Of a stretch of 41,684 nucleotides of DNA, positions 32,174 to 40,266 are shown piece after piece. The DNA comes from Singulisphaera sp. GP187 (GTDB lineage Bacteria; Planctomycetota; Planctomycetia; Gemmatales; Gemmataceae). Each line of letters begins with the position of its first letter. The stretch's first letter is position 1. Location: NCBI GenBank assembly GCA_945905925.1, contig CAMDQN010000054.1, forward strand, positions 1-41,684, read 5' to 3'. The notes beneath the pieces were generated by a model, which worked only from the letters and a program-made list of their open reading frames with translations, did no database searches and was not told the origin of the DNA. The position numbers and the translations under genes are program-made.

Positions 32174-34609
32174 TCAAACCACAGGTAAGGGAATGCGCTT
32201 CGTCTCGTCGAACTGGCCGGCGTACACCGGCGAGTCACGCTCCAGCCACGGGTCGACGTAAGCTGCCATCGTCTTCGCTACTTCCAGATCGAGTTGCGTT
32301 CCGATGCCGAGCGAGTCGTTCACGATGATGTCGCGCACGTTCTCGATGCCGAGCCGCGGGACGAAGTCGTAGGTGCGTTCGAGCCACTTCGCGTTGTCGC
32401 GGTAGTAGATGAGGAACCGGCCAATCACGCGAAGCGCTTCCTCCTTCGTCGTCACGCGGCACAGCACGTCCGTCTTGCGAACGTGCGCGCCGGCCGCGCC
32501 GCCGACTGACACTTCCCATTCACCACCTTCGGTGGCAATCACGCCGACATCCTTGACGGTGGATTCAGCACAGTTCCGCGGGCACCCACTCACCGCGAGC
32601 TTCACCTTCGCGGGGAACTCGAAGCCCTGGAACCGCTTCTCCAGGTCGATCCCCAAGCCGGTGCTGTCGTTGGTCCCGTAGCGGCAGAACTCGGTGCCGA
32701 CGCACGTCTTCACGGTGCGCAGCGCCTTCGTGTACGCGTGACCGCTCGGCATGCCGAGATCGGCCCACACGCCGGGCAAGTCTTCCTTCTTGATGCCGAG
32801 CAGGTCGATGCGCTGCCCGCCGGTGAACTTCACCATCGGCACCGCGTACTTCTTCGCGACGTGCCCGATCTTGATGAGGTCGTCGGCCGTCGTGATGCCG
32901 CCGTAGATGCGCGGGATGACCGAGAACGTGCCGTCTTTCTGGATGTTCGCGTGAACGCGGTCGTTGACGAACCGCGAGTCGCGCTCGTCGATGTACTCGC
33001 TACCCCAGATGCTCTTGAGCATCGAGGCCAGCCCGTTGCGGCTCTTCTCATCGTCCGCGGTTCCGAGTTCGCGAAGCACCGCGGACACGCTCTTGAGGCC
33101 GCGGGCCTTCACTTCCGCGACGAGCGTCGGCTTGTCGAGCGGAACCGCCGCGACGTACCACGATTCGCTCGGCTCGGCCTTCACGCCGCCCGCGACCGCT
33201 TCAATAAGTCCTTTGACGAGCTTCTTGCACGAACCACAGCCGGTGCCGGCGCGAGTCGCCTTCCCGACCGCGGGAACCGTGCACTTCCCGTTCTTGATCG
33301 CGTTGACGATCGTTCCCTTGCACACGCCGTTGCAGTCGCAGATCTGGTGTGAATCGGGCAGGTCCGCGAGCGAGACTTCTTTCTTGGCCGACCCTGCGGT
33401 AAAGAAGAGTTCTAACCTCCGTTCCGGCGCCACCGTGCCCGCGTGGAACATCCGCATGAGGTCGTCGGCCGGCGCGAGGTCACCCAGCAAACAGGCCGCG
33501 TTCACCCGGCCATCGCGGATGATCGCCTTCCAGTACACGTTGCGGGCCGGTTCGCTGAACGAAACCACCTCGTCAGTCGGTTGCAGGTCGTTGATGCGGC
33601 CCATGCTGGCGAGTTCGACGCCCATCACCTTGAGCTTCGTCGCGATCTTCGAACCGCCGTAAGTCGCGGTCGCGTCCGCACCGGTGAGCACCTTCGCGAG
33701 CACCTTCGTCTGCTCCCAAAGCGGGGCGACGAGGCCGTAGATCATACCGTTGTGCTGAACGCACTCGCCGACACCGAACACGGCCGGGTCGCTCGTGCGA
33801 AGCTGGTCGTCCACGACAATCGCCTTGTCGCAGACGATGCCACATTCTTTCGCGAGTTCCGAGTTCGGCCGGATGCCCGCGGAGATCACCACCATGTCCG
33901 CGGGAATCTCGGTGCCGTCGCCGAACTTCACGCCGGTCACGCTCACATGACCGAGCAGCTCCTTCGTGCCGGTCGCGACGCGCGCTTTGATGCCGAGGTT
34001 TGCGATGGTCTGGCCGAGTACCTTTCCGCCGGCTTCATCGAGTTGCACGCTCATCAGCCACGGGGCCATCTCGACGACTGTCACCTCGACGTTGTGCGTC
34101 ATCAAGCCCTTAGCGGCTTCCAACCCAAGCAACCCGCCACCGATCACGACCGCGGTCTTGCACTGTTTCGCGTAGTCCGCGATGTTGCGGCAGTCGTCGA
34201 GTGTGCGGAACGCGAACACACCATGCAGCGGCGTCCCCGGAATCGGCGGGATGAACGGCTTGCTGCCAGTCGCGAACACGAGGTAGTCGTAATCCACCGC
34301 GAAGTCGTCCGCGAACACACGCTTGCCGTCGCGGTCGATCTGAGTGACGCGCTTCCCGGCGTGGAGCGTGATGCCGTTTTCCTCGTACCACGCGAGTGGG
34401 TTGAGGAAGATTTCCTTCGCGTCCTGCGTGCCGTTGAGCACGTTCGACAGCAGGATGCGGTTGTAGTTGCCGTAGGGTTCGTCGCCGAACACGGTGATGT
34501 CGAAGAGGTCCGGGTCGCACGCGAGCACGTCTTCGAGGAAGCGCGCCCCGGCCATCCCGTTCCCGATCACGACCAACTTCGGCTTCTGCGGGTGAAGCGC
34601 GCGAATCAT
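32174..34609 (-). CDS. nirB: NAD(P)H nitrite reductase large subunit
   Basis: The 811-residue siroheme enzyme reduces nitrite to ammonium in six electrons. An N-terminal FAD domain (GNGMAG at residues 17-22) is followed by an NAD(P) motif (VVIGGGLLGLEAAKGL near 154), a BFD [2Fe-2S] domain (C424, C426, C458, C461), a ferredoxin-like half-domain and the siroheme-[4Fe-4S] domain (C636, C642, C676, C680; CVGTEFC and GCPRNC). The length is within the usual 800-850 residues. AGGAG lies eight bases before the ATG, which overlaps the upstream methyltransferase stop as ATGA. The BFD and FAD half is closely mirrored by the separate 28193-29611 gene. Confidence 0.96.
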   Translation of the reverse strand: MIRALHPQKPKLVVIGNGMAGARFLEDVLACDPDLFDITVFGDEPYGNYNRILLSNVLNGTQDAKEIFLNPLAWYEENGITLHAGKRVTQIDRDGKRVFADDFAVDYDYLVFATGSKPFIPPIPGTPLHGVFAFRTLDDCRNIADYAKQCKTAVVIGGGLLGLEAAKGLMTHNVEVTVVEMAPWLMSVQLDEAGGKVLGQTIANLGIKARVATGTKELLGHVSVTGVKFGDGTEIPADMVVISAGIRPNSELAKECGIVCDKAIVVDDQLRTSDPAVFGVGECVQHNGMIYGLVAPLWEQTKVLAKVLTGADATATYGGSKIATKLKVMGVELASMGRINDLQPTDEVVSFSEPARNVYWKAIIRDGRVNAACLLGDLAPADDLMRMFHAGTVAPERRLELFFTAGSAKKEVSLADLPDSHQICDCNGVCKGTIVNAIKNGKCTVPAVGKATRAGTGCGSCKKLVKGLIEAVAGGVKAEPSESWYVAAVPLDKPTLVAEVKARGLKSVSAVLRELGTADDEKSRNGLASMLKSIWGSEYIDERDSRFVNDRVHANIQKDGTFSVIPRIYGGITTADDLIKIGHVAKKYAVPMVKFTGGQRIDLLGIKKEDLPGVWADLGMPSGHAYTKALRTVKTCVGTEFCRYGTNDSTGLGIDLEKRFQGFEFPAKVKLAVSGCPRNCAESTVKDVGVIATEGGEWEVSVGGAAGAHVRKTDVLCRVTTKEEALRVIGRFLIYYRDNAKWLERTYDFVPRLGIENVRDIIVNDSLGIGTQLDLEVAKTMAAYVDPWLERDSPVYAGQFDETKRIPLPVV

Positions 34610-35484
34610 GTAGAAGCTCCTGAAGAACCCACCCCCCGGCCCCCTCCCTGCAGGGAGGGGGAGGAAGACGACGTTTCGATGAGCCGCGAGCGCGAGCGAG
34701 CGATTGCTTTGCTCCCCCTCCCTGCAGGGAGGGGGCCGGGGGGTGGGTTTCTTCGCGCGACCACTTCACCAACCACCAACACCGCCGGCCCGCGGACCTC
34801 CGCCGCCTCCGCGATGCCGCCAATGTCACTCAGATCACCCACAAATACACGCTGCGCGGAAAGCGTTCCCGACTCGATCACTGCCGCCGGCGTGTCGAGT
34901 GACAGCCCGCTGTCACTCAACTTCGCGGCGATCTTCGCGACGTGCCGCACCGCCATGTAGAACACCAATCCCGGCATCCGCGCCAGTGCTTCCCAGTCGA
35001 GCGTGCAGTCGGGCGAATCGGGGTCGTGATGACCCGTCACGAGCGCGACCGCCTGGCCCGCGTCGCGGTGCGTGAGCGGGATACCGGCCGCGGCGCACAC
35101 GCCCGCGGCGCTGGTCACACCGGGGACGATCTCGAACGGCACGCCGGCTTCCGCGAGTACTTCAGCCTCTTCGCCACCGCGACCGAACACGCACGGGTCG
35201 CCGCACTTGAGCCGACACACCGACTTGCCCTCGCGAGCGAACCGCACGAGCGCGTCGTTGATCGTTTCTTGTTTGGTGGAACCGACACAGTACCCGCGCT
35301 TACCCACGGACACGAGTTCCGCGCCGTGCCGGGCTTCGGCGAGTAGGTCGGGAGAAAGGAGTGCATCGTGGAGAACGACATCCGCCGATTGCAGGATGCG
35401 GAGACCGCGAACGGTGATGAGGTCCGGCGCTCCCGGGCCAGCCCCCACTAAATACACGACTCCCGCTGACGCAAACCGGCCCAA
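34606..35484 (-). CDS. cobA: uroporphyrinogen-III C-methyltransferase (SUMT)
   Basis: The enzyme of about 292 residues methylates uroporphyrinogen III with S-adenosylmethionine to precorrin-2, the precursor of siroheme needed by NirB. The glycine-rich motif YLVGAGPGAPDL lies near residue 11. VSVGKRG, RLKCGDPCVFGRGGEE and VPGVTSAAG follow in the usual order. I chose the TTG at 35484, with GGAGGA upstream, over a TTG at 35580 because the family starts there and the promoter would leave no room for the earlier one. The final 47 residues (from NPPPGPLPAGRG) are repeat-encoded and not part of the family. The stop overlaps nirB's ATG (ATGA). Confidence 0.88.
   Translation of the reverse strand: MGRFASAGVVYLVGAGPGAPDLITVRGLRILQSADVVLHDALLSPDLLAEARHGAELVSVGKRGYCVGSTKQETINDALVRFAREGKSVCRLKCGDPCVFGRGGEEAEVLAEAGVPFEIVPGVTSAAGVCAAAGIPLTHRDAGQAVALVTGHHDPDSPDCTLDWEALARMPGLVFYMAVRHVAKIAAKLSDSGLSLDTPAAVIESGTLSAQRVFVGDLSDIGGIAEAAEVRGPAVLVVGEVVARRNPPPGPLPAGRGSKAIARSRSRLIETSSSSPSLQGGGRGVGSSGAST
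34622..34753. repeat. palindromic element encoding the CobA C-terminal tail
   Basis: The left arm 34622-34662 (including CCCCCTCCCTGCAGGGAGGG) and right arm 34711-34753 are about 40-base reverse complements with one indel, around a 48-base spacer. The whole element lies within the 3' end of cobA, in frame. It contributes the Pro/Gly/Ser-rich tail and leaves the coupled nirB start intact. CCTGCAGG-centred elements of this type recur in many genomes. Confidence 0.85.
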
Positions 35485-35591
35485 GGCATCCTCCGGGCAT
35501 GACGGTCCCAACAACGGGCCTGGGAAGAGTTCCGGCCCGCCGCGGGAAGTGTGATCCGAGAAATCAGTTTCGGAAGTCAAGTTTCAAGGAT

Positions 35592-35607
35592 TGCATTTGG
35601 TGTGCCA
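35592..35607 (-). promoter_or_regulatory. sigma-54 (RpoN) -24/-12 promoter
   Basis: On the minus strand the sequence TGGCACACCAAATGCA matches the sigma-54 consensus TGGCAC-N5-TTGCW at all but one fixed position (A for the first T of the -12 box), with correct GG-to-GC spacing. Transcription would start near 35581, giving a leader of about 97 bases before the TTG start of cobA at 35484. Sigma-54 control is usual for nitrogen-assimilation operons, which supports the match. An enhancer-binding site is expected further upstream; no clear NtrC-type site was identified. Confidence 0.6.
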
Positions 35608-35642
35608 GACCTGTGACTCACCCCGCTCCCCGGAGACAAATA

Positions 35643-35656
35643 CGTGGTAAACCACG
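35643..35656. promoter_or_regulatory. 14-base inverted repeat, possible operator
   Basis: CGTGGT-AA-ACCACG is a perfect six-base inverted repeat with a two-base centre, upstream of the sigma-54 promoter. It could bind a nitrogen regulator, but it does not match the NtrC consensus well. The assignment rests on position only. Confidence 0.3.
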
Positions 35657-35887
35657 GTAAATCCTCGCGGAATTGTCTTGTGAATCACCTCGTTGACGAG
35701 TGTGCAACACGGCCAAGCACGCATATGGTTCGCGCATCCCCTCGCGACGAGTGCCCACCAACAGCGCACGCGAGCAGATGTTGTGTGATGCGCCGACCAC
35801 GTAGACTTGAACGAAGCCACGCCTCAGGAAGAAGGCCGATGCCAAGTCGGTCTCGGAATCGGGAAAACTGCTGGCTCGCTAAACTGC

Positions 35888-35928
35888 GCCGCTTACGACT
35901 TCGCGAGTCTCGCGATGCCGTAAGCGGC
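35888..35928. repeat. GCCGCTTACG hairpin after the porin gene
   Basis: GCCGCTTACG (35888-35897) pairs with CGTAAGCGGC (35919-35928), and the inner sequence contains a second stem TCGCGAG-T-CTCGCGA. It starts 17 bases beyond the porin stop on the minus strand and may terminate that transcript before the nitrate promoter. No strong U-run follows. Confidence 0.6.
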
Positions 35929-35944
35929 ACTCCTTTCCAGAACC

Positions 35945-37564
35945 TCACCACCGGTAACTCATCTGGAGGTAGAACAGACCCGCATCCTTCGCGGTTAGGC
36001 GGCCCGCGGTGTTCTTCAAGAAGTCGCCGCCGAACAGGTGCGAGTACCCGGTGAGCACATCGGCGTGCTTCGACACGTGGAAGTTCAGCGTCAGGTCGAT
36101 CTCCTCGCCGACGTGCGATCCGGCTCGCCCGGTTGCGTCGCGACGAATCGCGTTGCCGGCCGCGTTGTACAGCGCGTCGTGCCGGTCCGCGAGCCAGAAA
36201 CTGTGGAACTGCGTCCACACCGTCAGCCACTTCGTCGGATACAGGTACAGGTGGAAGTTCAGGTCGTGGATGTTCTGCCGACCGACCTGATCGATCCACC
36301 CGAGGTAGTAGTGACCGAACGGGAACAACTGGTTGAACGTGTTCGCGCCGTTGCGCCCGCCGCTCGCGTAGTCGTAGTACGCCCACACGCTCGGGTTCCA
36401 CGCCGCGTCCTTGAAGTTGTAACCCAACCCCTGCGTCGTCATCGCGGCGAACACGTCGCGCCCGTTCTGCTCGCCGAACTGGAACGCGGTTTCCGAGTCG
36501 AACAGCACGTTCCCTTCGGTCCCCGCGTACCGCCCGCCGACGGTGTGCCGCGTGAAGTTGCCGCGCGGGATGCCCTGTTGCGTGACGCGATTCGTGTTGT
36601 CGAGCAACAGGTAATACGCGTCGATCGTGTGACCCTTCTTCGGTCGGTGCGTGGCCCACGCGCCGAAGAAGTTCTGGTTGTTGTCCACCGAGTCGATCCG
36701 GTTCGGGTTGATCGCCACCGGCTGAACCCAGAACAAATCGAAGTCCCACTTCTCCGTTTGGCGGAACCCGCGCACGCCCTGGAACGTGCGCCGGGTATTC
36801 GCCCAGTCGAGCGTCGAAATGAGCCGCTGCGAACCTAACAATAGTTCCTGGCGCCCGGCGCGAACGTAAGCCGGTGAACCGCCGAGGTCCGCGACCTTCA
36901 CGTCCACAAACGCATTCAGCAGGTCCGACTTGTTCTCGTCGATCGGGAGTCGCGGCAGATCCTGGAACTGCGACCACGCCCCGATGCCCTCGACGAACAC
37001 GCGGAAGTCGTCGCGATACCACAGGTCGCCATAGACGCGGGCACGGGTCAGGTTGTAGTGGTTGTCGCGCTGTCCGAGACGCGCGTTGTACTTGTTCTCG
37101 TACCGCGAGCGGACGTCACCGCCGGTGGTGAACAGCCAGTTCTCGCCCAGGCGGATGCGCTTGAGCGGGTCGAACAAGTCGTGTTCGGTGTTCTTCGGGT
37201 CGTCGAGGTACGCGAAGTTATCGACATCGAAGAACGACGGCTGAATCAGCCCAAACCGCGGGTACGGGTATTTGGGCGGCCCCTTGAGGCACTCGCCGCG
37301 AAGTTGGTCGAGCGCGGAGTAGTAACCCGCTCCCGTCGGCAGCACGGGGAAGTTCCCTGGTCGCGGGAACGGGCGCGCACGCGGCGTCTTCTTCCGGTCG
37401 AACTCGGCTTCACACGAGGCGCACGGCACCGCCGGTGGCGGAGCGAGCGAGACTGGTGCCGCTGGCGCATCTGGCGCAACCGGCAACGCCGCCGGCTGCG
37501 CGGCGAGCGGTGCGACGAGGGACAACAGCACGACCGCCGCGCCGCGGAACTTGAAACCGAACAT
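35945..37564 (-). CDS. alginate-export family outer-membrane porin
   Basis: The 539-residue product has a signal peptide (MFGFKFRGAAVVLLSLVAPLAA) and a Pro/Ala-rich linker to about residue 50. A long beta-barrel region follows, with Tyr/Trp-rich alternating strands such as WLFTTGGDVRSRYENKYN, LTRARVYGDLWYRDDFRVFVE, YVRAGRQELLLGSQRLIS and the terminal YLQMSYRW ending in Trp. The RAGRQ motif and strand order match alginate-export (AlgE-like) barrels. In planctomycetes this family is widely used as a general porin, so alginate need not be the substrate. It lies directly upstream of the nitrate operon on the same strand and might admit nitrate. The start was set at 37564 by the signal peptide. 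Confidence 0.85.
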   Translation of the reverse strand: MFGFKFRGAAVVLLSLVAPLAAQPAALPVAPDAPAAPVSLAPPPAVPCASCEAEFDRKKTPRARPFPRPGNFPVLPTGAGYYSALDQLRGECLKGPPKYPYPRFGLIQPSFFDVDNFAYLDDPKNTEHDLFDPLKRIRLGENWLFTTGGDVRSRYENKYNARLGQRDNHYNLTRARVYGDLWYRDDFRVFVEGIGAWSQFQDLPRLPIDENKSDLLNAFVDVKVADLGGSPAYVRAGRQELLLGSQRLISTLDWANTRRTFQGVRGFRQTEKWDFDLFWVQPVAINPNRIDSVDNNQNFFGAWATHRPKKGHTIDAYYLLLDNTNRVTQQGIPRGNFTRHTVGGRYAGTEGNVLFDSETAFQFGEQNGRDVFAAMTTQGLGYNFKDAAWNPSVWAYYDYASGGRNGANTFNQLFPFGHYYLGWIDQVGRQNIHDLNFHLYLYPTKWLTVWTQFHSFWLADRHDALYNAAGNAIRRDATGRAGSHVGEEIDLTLNFHVSKHADVLTGYSHLFGGDFLKNTAGRLTAKDAGLFYLQMSYRW

Positions 37565-37828
37565 CCTTGTTTCTCGCAGTCCAGAGAGGCTGTGTCGTCC
37601 CGGTTCGTCCTGAACCGGGTGCGATGAGGAAAGGTATCGGAGTGGTAACACCGACGTGGAGAGCGGGACCGGTCGCGCGCGGTGCGCGATTCTCCCGACG
37701 CGCCGTGCGACCGCTCCCATCAGCGCGTCGCATAGTCCTCTCCATGCGCCCATCGCAATGGAAGTTCCTTGACCAACGGCGCTACCACGGGGACACTGAC
37801 AACCGCAGCACACCCGGAGCCGCTCCTC

Positions 37829-40096
37829 ATGCCCGCGCCGAAGTTCCTGTCGTTCCTGCCGAAACCACTGTTGTTCGGGCTGTACGGGGGCGCCGGCGGG
37901 CTACTCGGCGCGCTCCTCTTTGGCGAACTCCTCTGGTATCTGCTCCGCCCGCCGCCACCGGCGCCCACAGGACCGCAAGCGCAGGTCGCGATCGCGGCTT
38001 CGGCGGACGTGGAAGTGTTCGTCGCAGGGCGGAACACGTTCCCCGTTCAGATCGCGCGCGACGGCTTCACCGGCCCCGTGACGGTTCGCGTCGAGGGGTT
38101 GCCCGCAGGCGTCACCGTGGAGCCGGTCACAATCCCCGAAGGCAAAACGGAAGGCGCGGTGACAGTGGTCGGCGCTCGCCGCGCGACGGTGGGTCCGAAG
38201 CCGGCGAAGGCAATCGCGGAAGCCACGCACGACGGGACGAAGATCACGGCTGAGTTCCCGATCAACTTGAAGGTAACGGACCCGCCGCGCCCGCTCGCGG
38301 ATGTGGTCTTCATTCTCGGCGTGGCGCCGAGCATGCAGTGGGCCATCGACGACCTGAAGAACGGCATCGGCAAGTTCGCCGACGCGCTCGGTAAGGCGCG
38401 CGTCGACTACCGTCTCGCGCTGGTGACTTTCCAGAACTTCAACGCCGCCGGCCCGAAGGTGGAAATACTCACCTTCAAGGGCGGCGACTTCACCGCCGAC
38501 TCGGAAGAATTCCGGGCCGCGGTGGGCCAACTCCGCGTGGTAATCGGCAGCGGAGGCGGCAACATCCCGCAAAGCAGCCTCGAAGGAGTAGCAGCCGCGT
38601 CCAAGATGGAACTCCGCGAGAACGCGACGAAGTTGCTGCTTCTCGTCACCGATCAAGCGCCGTCGGTGGTTCCAGAATCGCGCACGGCAGAGGCGGTTCG
38701 GGACACGGCGACTCGCGTCACGAACGCGAAGGTGGATGCGCTCCATGTCGTCGGCATGAAGTACGACGAGGCCGTGTACAAGCCGCTCTTGACCGCCGGC
38801 ACGGACAAGAGCGGCGGGCGGTACTTCAACCTGGGCGACGTGGTGCGCGGCGACGAGGGGTTCGACGAGGTACTCGCAACGTTCGGCGGAGTCGTAACGG
38901 CAGCGGCCATCGCGAAGAACCCCGACAGCAAACCGCAAGTGGCCGCGAAAGCCGGCGAAGCCAAACTCGGCGTGCGGAGCCTCCAATCCGGCCAGCAGTC
39001 CGCGGCCGGCACCGAAGGCAAGGTCGTGCTGCAGAGCGGCGCGTGGACCGGCACGATCGCGGCGCTCGTGTGCCTCGCGCTGCTCGCGGGACAGCACCAC
39101 TACCTGCGTGGGTCGCTGCCCGCGGTTGGCGGAACGCTCGCGGGTCTGGTCGGCGGGTTGGTCGTGGGCTTGATCGGCGGCGCCGCCGGAGCGGGGCTGT
39201 TCTTACTCGCACCGGGAAACGCGGTACTCGCTCACTTCTTCCGCGTGGTGGGTTGGGCGCTGCTCGGCGGTCTCGCGGGTGCCGGGCTGTCGCTGTTCAT
39301 TCCCAACATGAAGCTGACACTCGGTCTCCTCGGCGGAGCGATCGGCGGCGCGGTGGGCGCCGTCGGGTTCATCGCGGTATCATCCGCGACCGGCGATTTG
39401 GTAGGCCGTCTCGTCGGCGGGTTGGTACTCGGTTTCGGGATCGGGTTGATGGTCGCGGTCGCGGAGGCCGCGTTCCGCAAGGCGTGGCTCGAAGTGCGAT
39501 ACGGCGAGCGCGAAACGATCACCGTCACGCTCGGCCCAGAACCGGTGAAAGTTGGCAGCGATGCGAAGGCGTGTACCGTGTGGGCGCGGGGCGCACCGCC
39601 AATCGCGCTGCGGTTCTTCCTGCGCGACGGACAGGTGATCTGCTCCGACGTGGTTCAGAAGCACGAATGCGCGGTCGCGAACGGCTTCGCGAAGGAGGTG
39701 GGCAACCTCACGGTCACGGTCCACACCGGAAGCGAAGCGCCGTCCAAGGCGCCCGCGAGGCCCGCGCCTCGACCGGCACCAGTCGCGAAGAAGCCCGCGA
39801 TGGACCGCGACAATAACGACGATGCAAACCTACCAATGCCGATGACGCCGAGCGCGCCGGCTCCGCGACCGCTTCCACCTCCACAGCCCGTACCGGCGGT
39901 CGCGAAACCAGCCGTGCCGGCGCGTCCACCCACCCCGACCGCAAGCCCAAAGCTCGCGGTTCCGGCTCCGGTTCCGGTTGTCACCCCAGCGATCAAAGCC
40001 ACCACAAGGAACCCCGACGCGTGCCCGGGGTGTTCGCGAGTGATCCCCGGCACACCCGGCGCGCGCTACTGCATGATCTGCGACCAGTCGTTTTGA
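37829..40096 (+). CDS. membrane protein with VWA-like domain and C-terminal zinc ribbon
   Basis: The 755-residue protein starts at the ATG at 37829 (GGAG upstream). It has an N-terminal membrane segment near residues 12-38 and an Ig-like beta region (PVTVRVEGLPAGVTVEP). A von Willebrand A-like fold spans about 150-350, beginning DVVFILGVAPSMQWAIDDLKNG (split), where the metal-binding DxSxS reads GVAPS. About five Gly-rich membrane helices occupy roughly 405-550. An FHA-like beta stretch follows (ITVTLGPEPVKVGSDAKACTVW), then a Pro/Ala-rich linker. The C-terminal ribbon is CPGC-x16-CMIC. The combination is not a family I can name. It diverges from the porin gene. Confidence 0.75.
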   Translation: MPAPKFLSFLPKPLLFGLYGGAGGLLGALLFGELLWYLLRPPPPAPTGPQAQVAIAASADVEVFVAGRNTFPVQIARDGFTGPVTVRVEGLPAGVTVEPVTIPEGKTEGAVTVVGARRATVGPKPAKAIAEATHDGTKITAEFPINLKVTDPPRPLADVVFILGVAPSMQWAIDDLKNGIGKFADALGKARVDYRLALVTFQNFNAAGPKVEILTFKGGDFTADSEEFRAAVGQLRVVIGSGGGNIPQSSLEGVAAASKMELRENATKLLLLVTDQAPSVVPESRTAEAVRDTATRVTNAKVDALHVVGMKYDEAVYKPLLTAGTDKSGGRYFNLGDVVRGDEGFDEVLATFGGVVTAAAIAKNPDSKPQVAAKAGEAKLGVRSLQSGQQSAAGTEGKVVLQSGAWTGTIAALVCLALLAGQHHYLRGSLPAVGGTLAGLVGGLVVGLIGGAAGAGLFLLAPGNAVLAHFFRVVGWALLGGLAGAGLSLFIPNMKLTLGLLGGAIGGAVGAVGFIAVSSATGDLVGRLVGGLVLGFGIGLMVAVAEAAFRKAWLEVRYGERETITVTLGPEPVKVGSDAKACTVWARGAPPIALRFFLRDGQVICSDVVQKHECAVANGFAKEVGNLTVTVHTGSEAPSKAPARPAPRPAPVAKKPAMDRDNNDDANLPMPMTPSAPAPRPLPPPQPVPAVAKPAVPARPPTPTASPKLAVPAPVPVVTPAIKATTRNPDACPGCSRVIPGTPGARYCMICDQSF

Positions 40097-40158
40097 ACTG
40101 GTTCGGCGAAACGGTCGCGATCAACGGGTACAGGCGCGCGACATTCTAACGCCCATCG

Positions 40159-40176
40159 ACGTTCCACGTGGAACGT
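40159..40176. promoter_or_regulatory. parS-like ParB-binding palindrome
   Basis: ACGTTCCACGTGGAACGT is an 18-base perfect palindrome in the convergent gap between two genes. The ParB site parS is TGTTNCACGTGAAACA, and TGTTCCACGTGGAACA is a common natural variant. This sequence shares the 14-base core GTTCCACGTGGAAC and differs only in the two outermost bases. No parA or parB gene is in the window. It could instead be the operator of another CACGTG-binding regulator. Confidence 0.5.
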
Positions 40177-40242
40177 TGGGTAAAGACGGCAAGCAGCGCA
40201 AGCGCGCCGAAAAAGCAAGCTACTTTCCCGAAATGATCGGAC

Positions 40243-40257
40243 GCGGCCTTCGGCCGC
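40243..40257. terminator. short GC hairpin between convergent genes
   Basis: GCGGCC-TTC-GGCCGC forms a perfect six-base-pair stem with a three-base loop, 9 bases beyond the stop of the minus-strand repeat protein gene. It may terminate that transcript. There is no clear U-run, so it could equally be a small repeat. Confidence 0.4.
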
Positions 40258-40266
40258 TGAACGGGC

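Larger units (their letters stand above)
35581..35944. other. 364-base regulatory gap upstream of the nitrate locus
   Basis: No convincing gene is present. The gap contains the sigma-54 promoter (35592-35607) and a 14-base inverted repeat CGTGGTAAACCACG at 35643-35656, about 36 bases upstream of the -24 box and a candidate operator. A longer hairpin lies at 35888-35928. Small minus-strand ORFs at 35584-35845 have no ribosome binding site or recognisable domain and are treated as chance. Confidence 0.6.

Noticed and set aside
33443-34960. 505-residue plus-strand frame over nirB and cobA
   Set aside because: It runs antisense through two conserved enzymes and through the palindromic repeat, with no supporting motif.
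35485-35580. Longer N-terminus for CobA from a TTG at 35580
   Set aside because: The added 32 residues do not match the family, and the sigma-54 promoter would place the transcript start at about that codon.
35584-35845. Two small overlapping minus-strand ORFs in the nitrate regulatory gap
   Set aside because: They overlap each other, lack ribosome binding sites, and cover the promoter and a possible operator.
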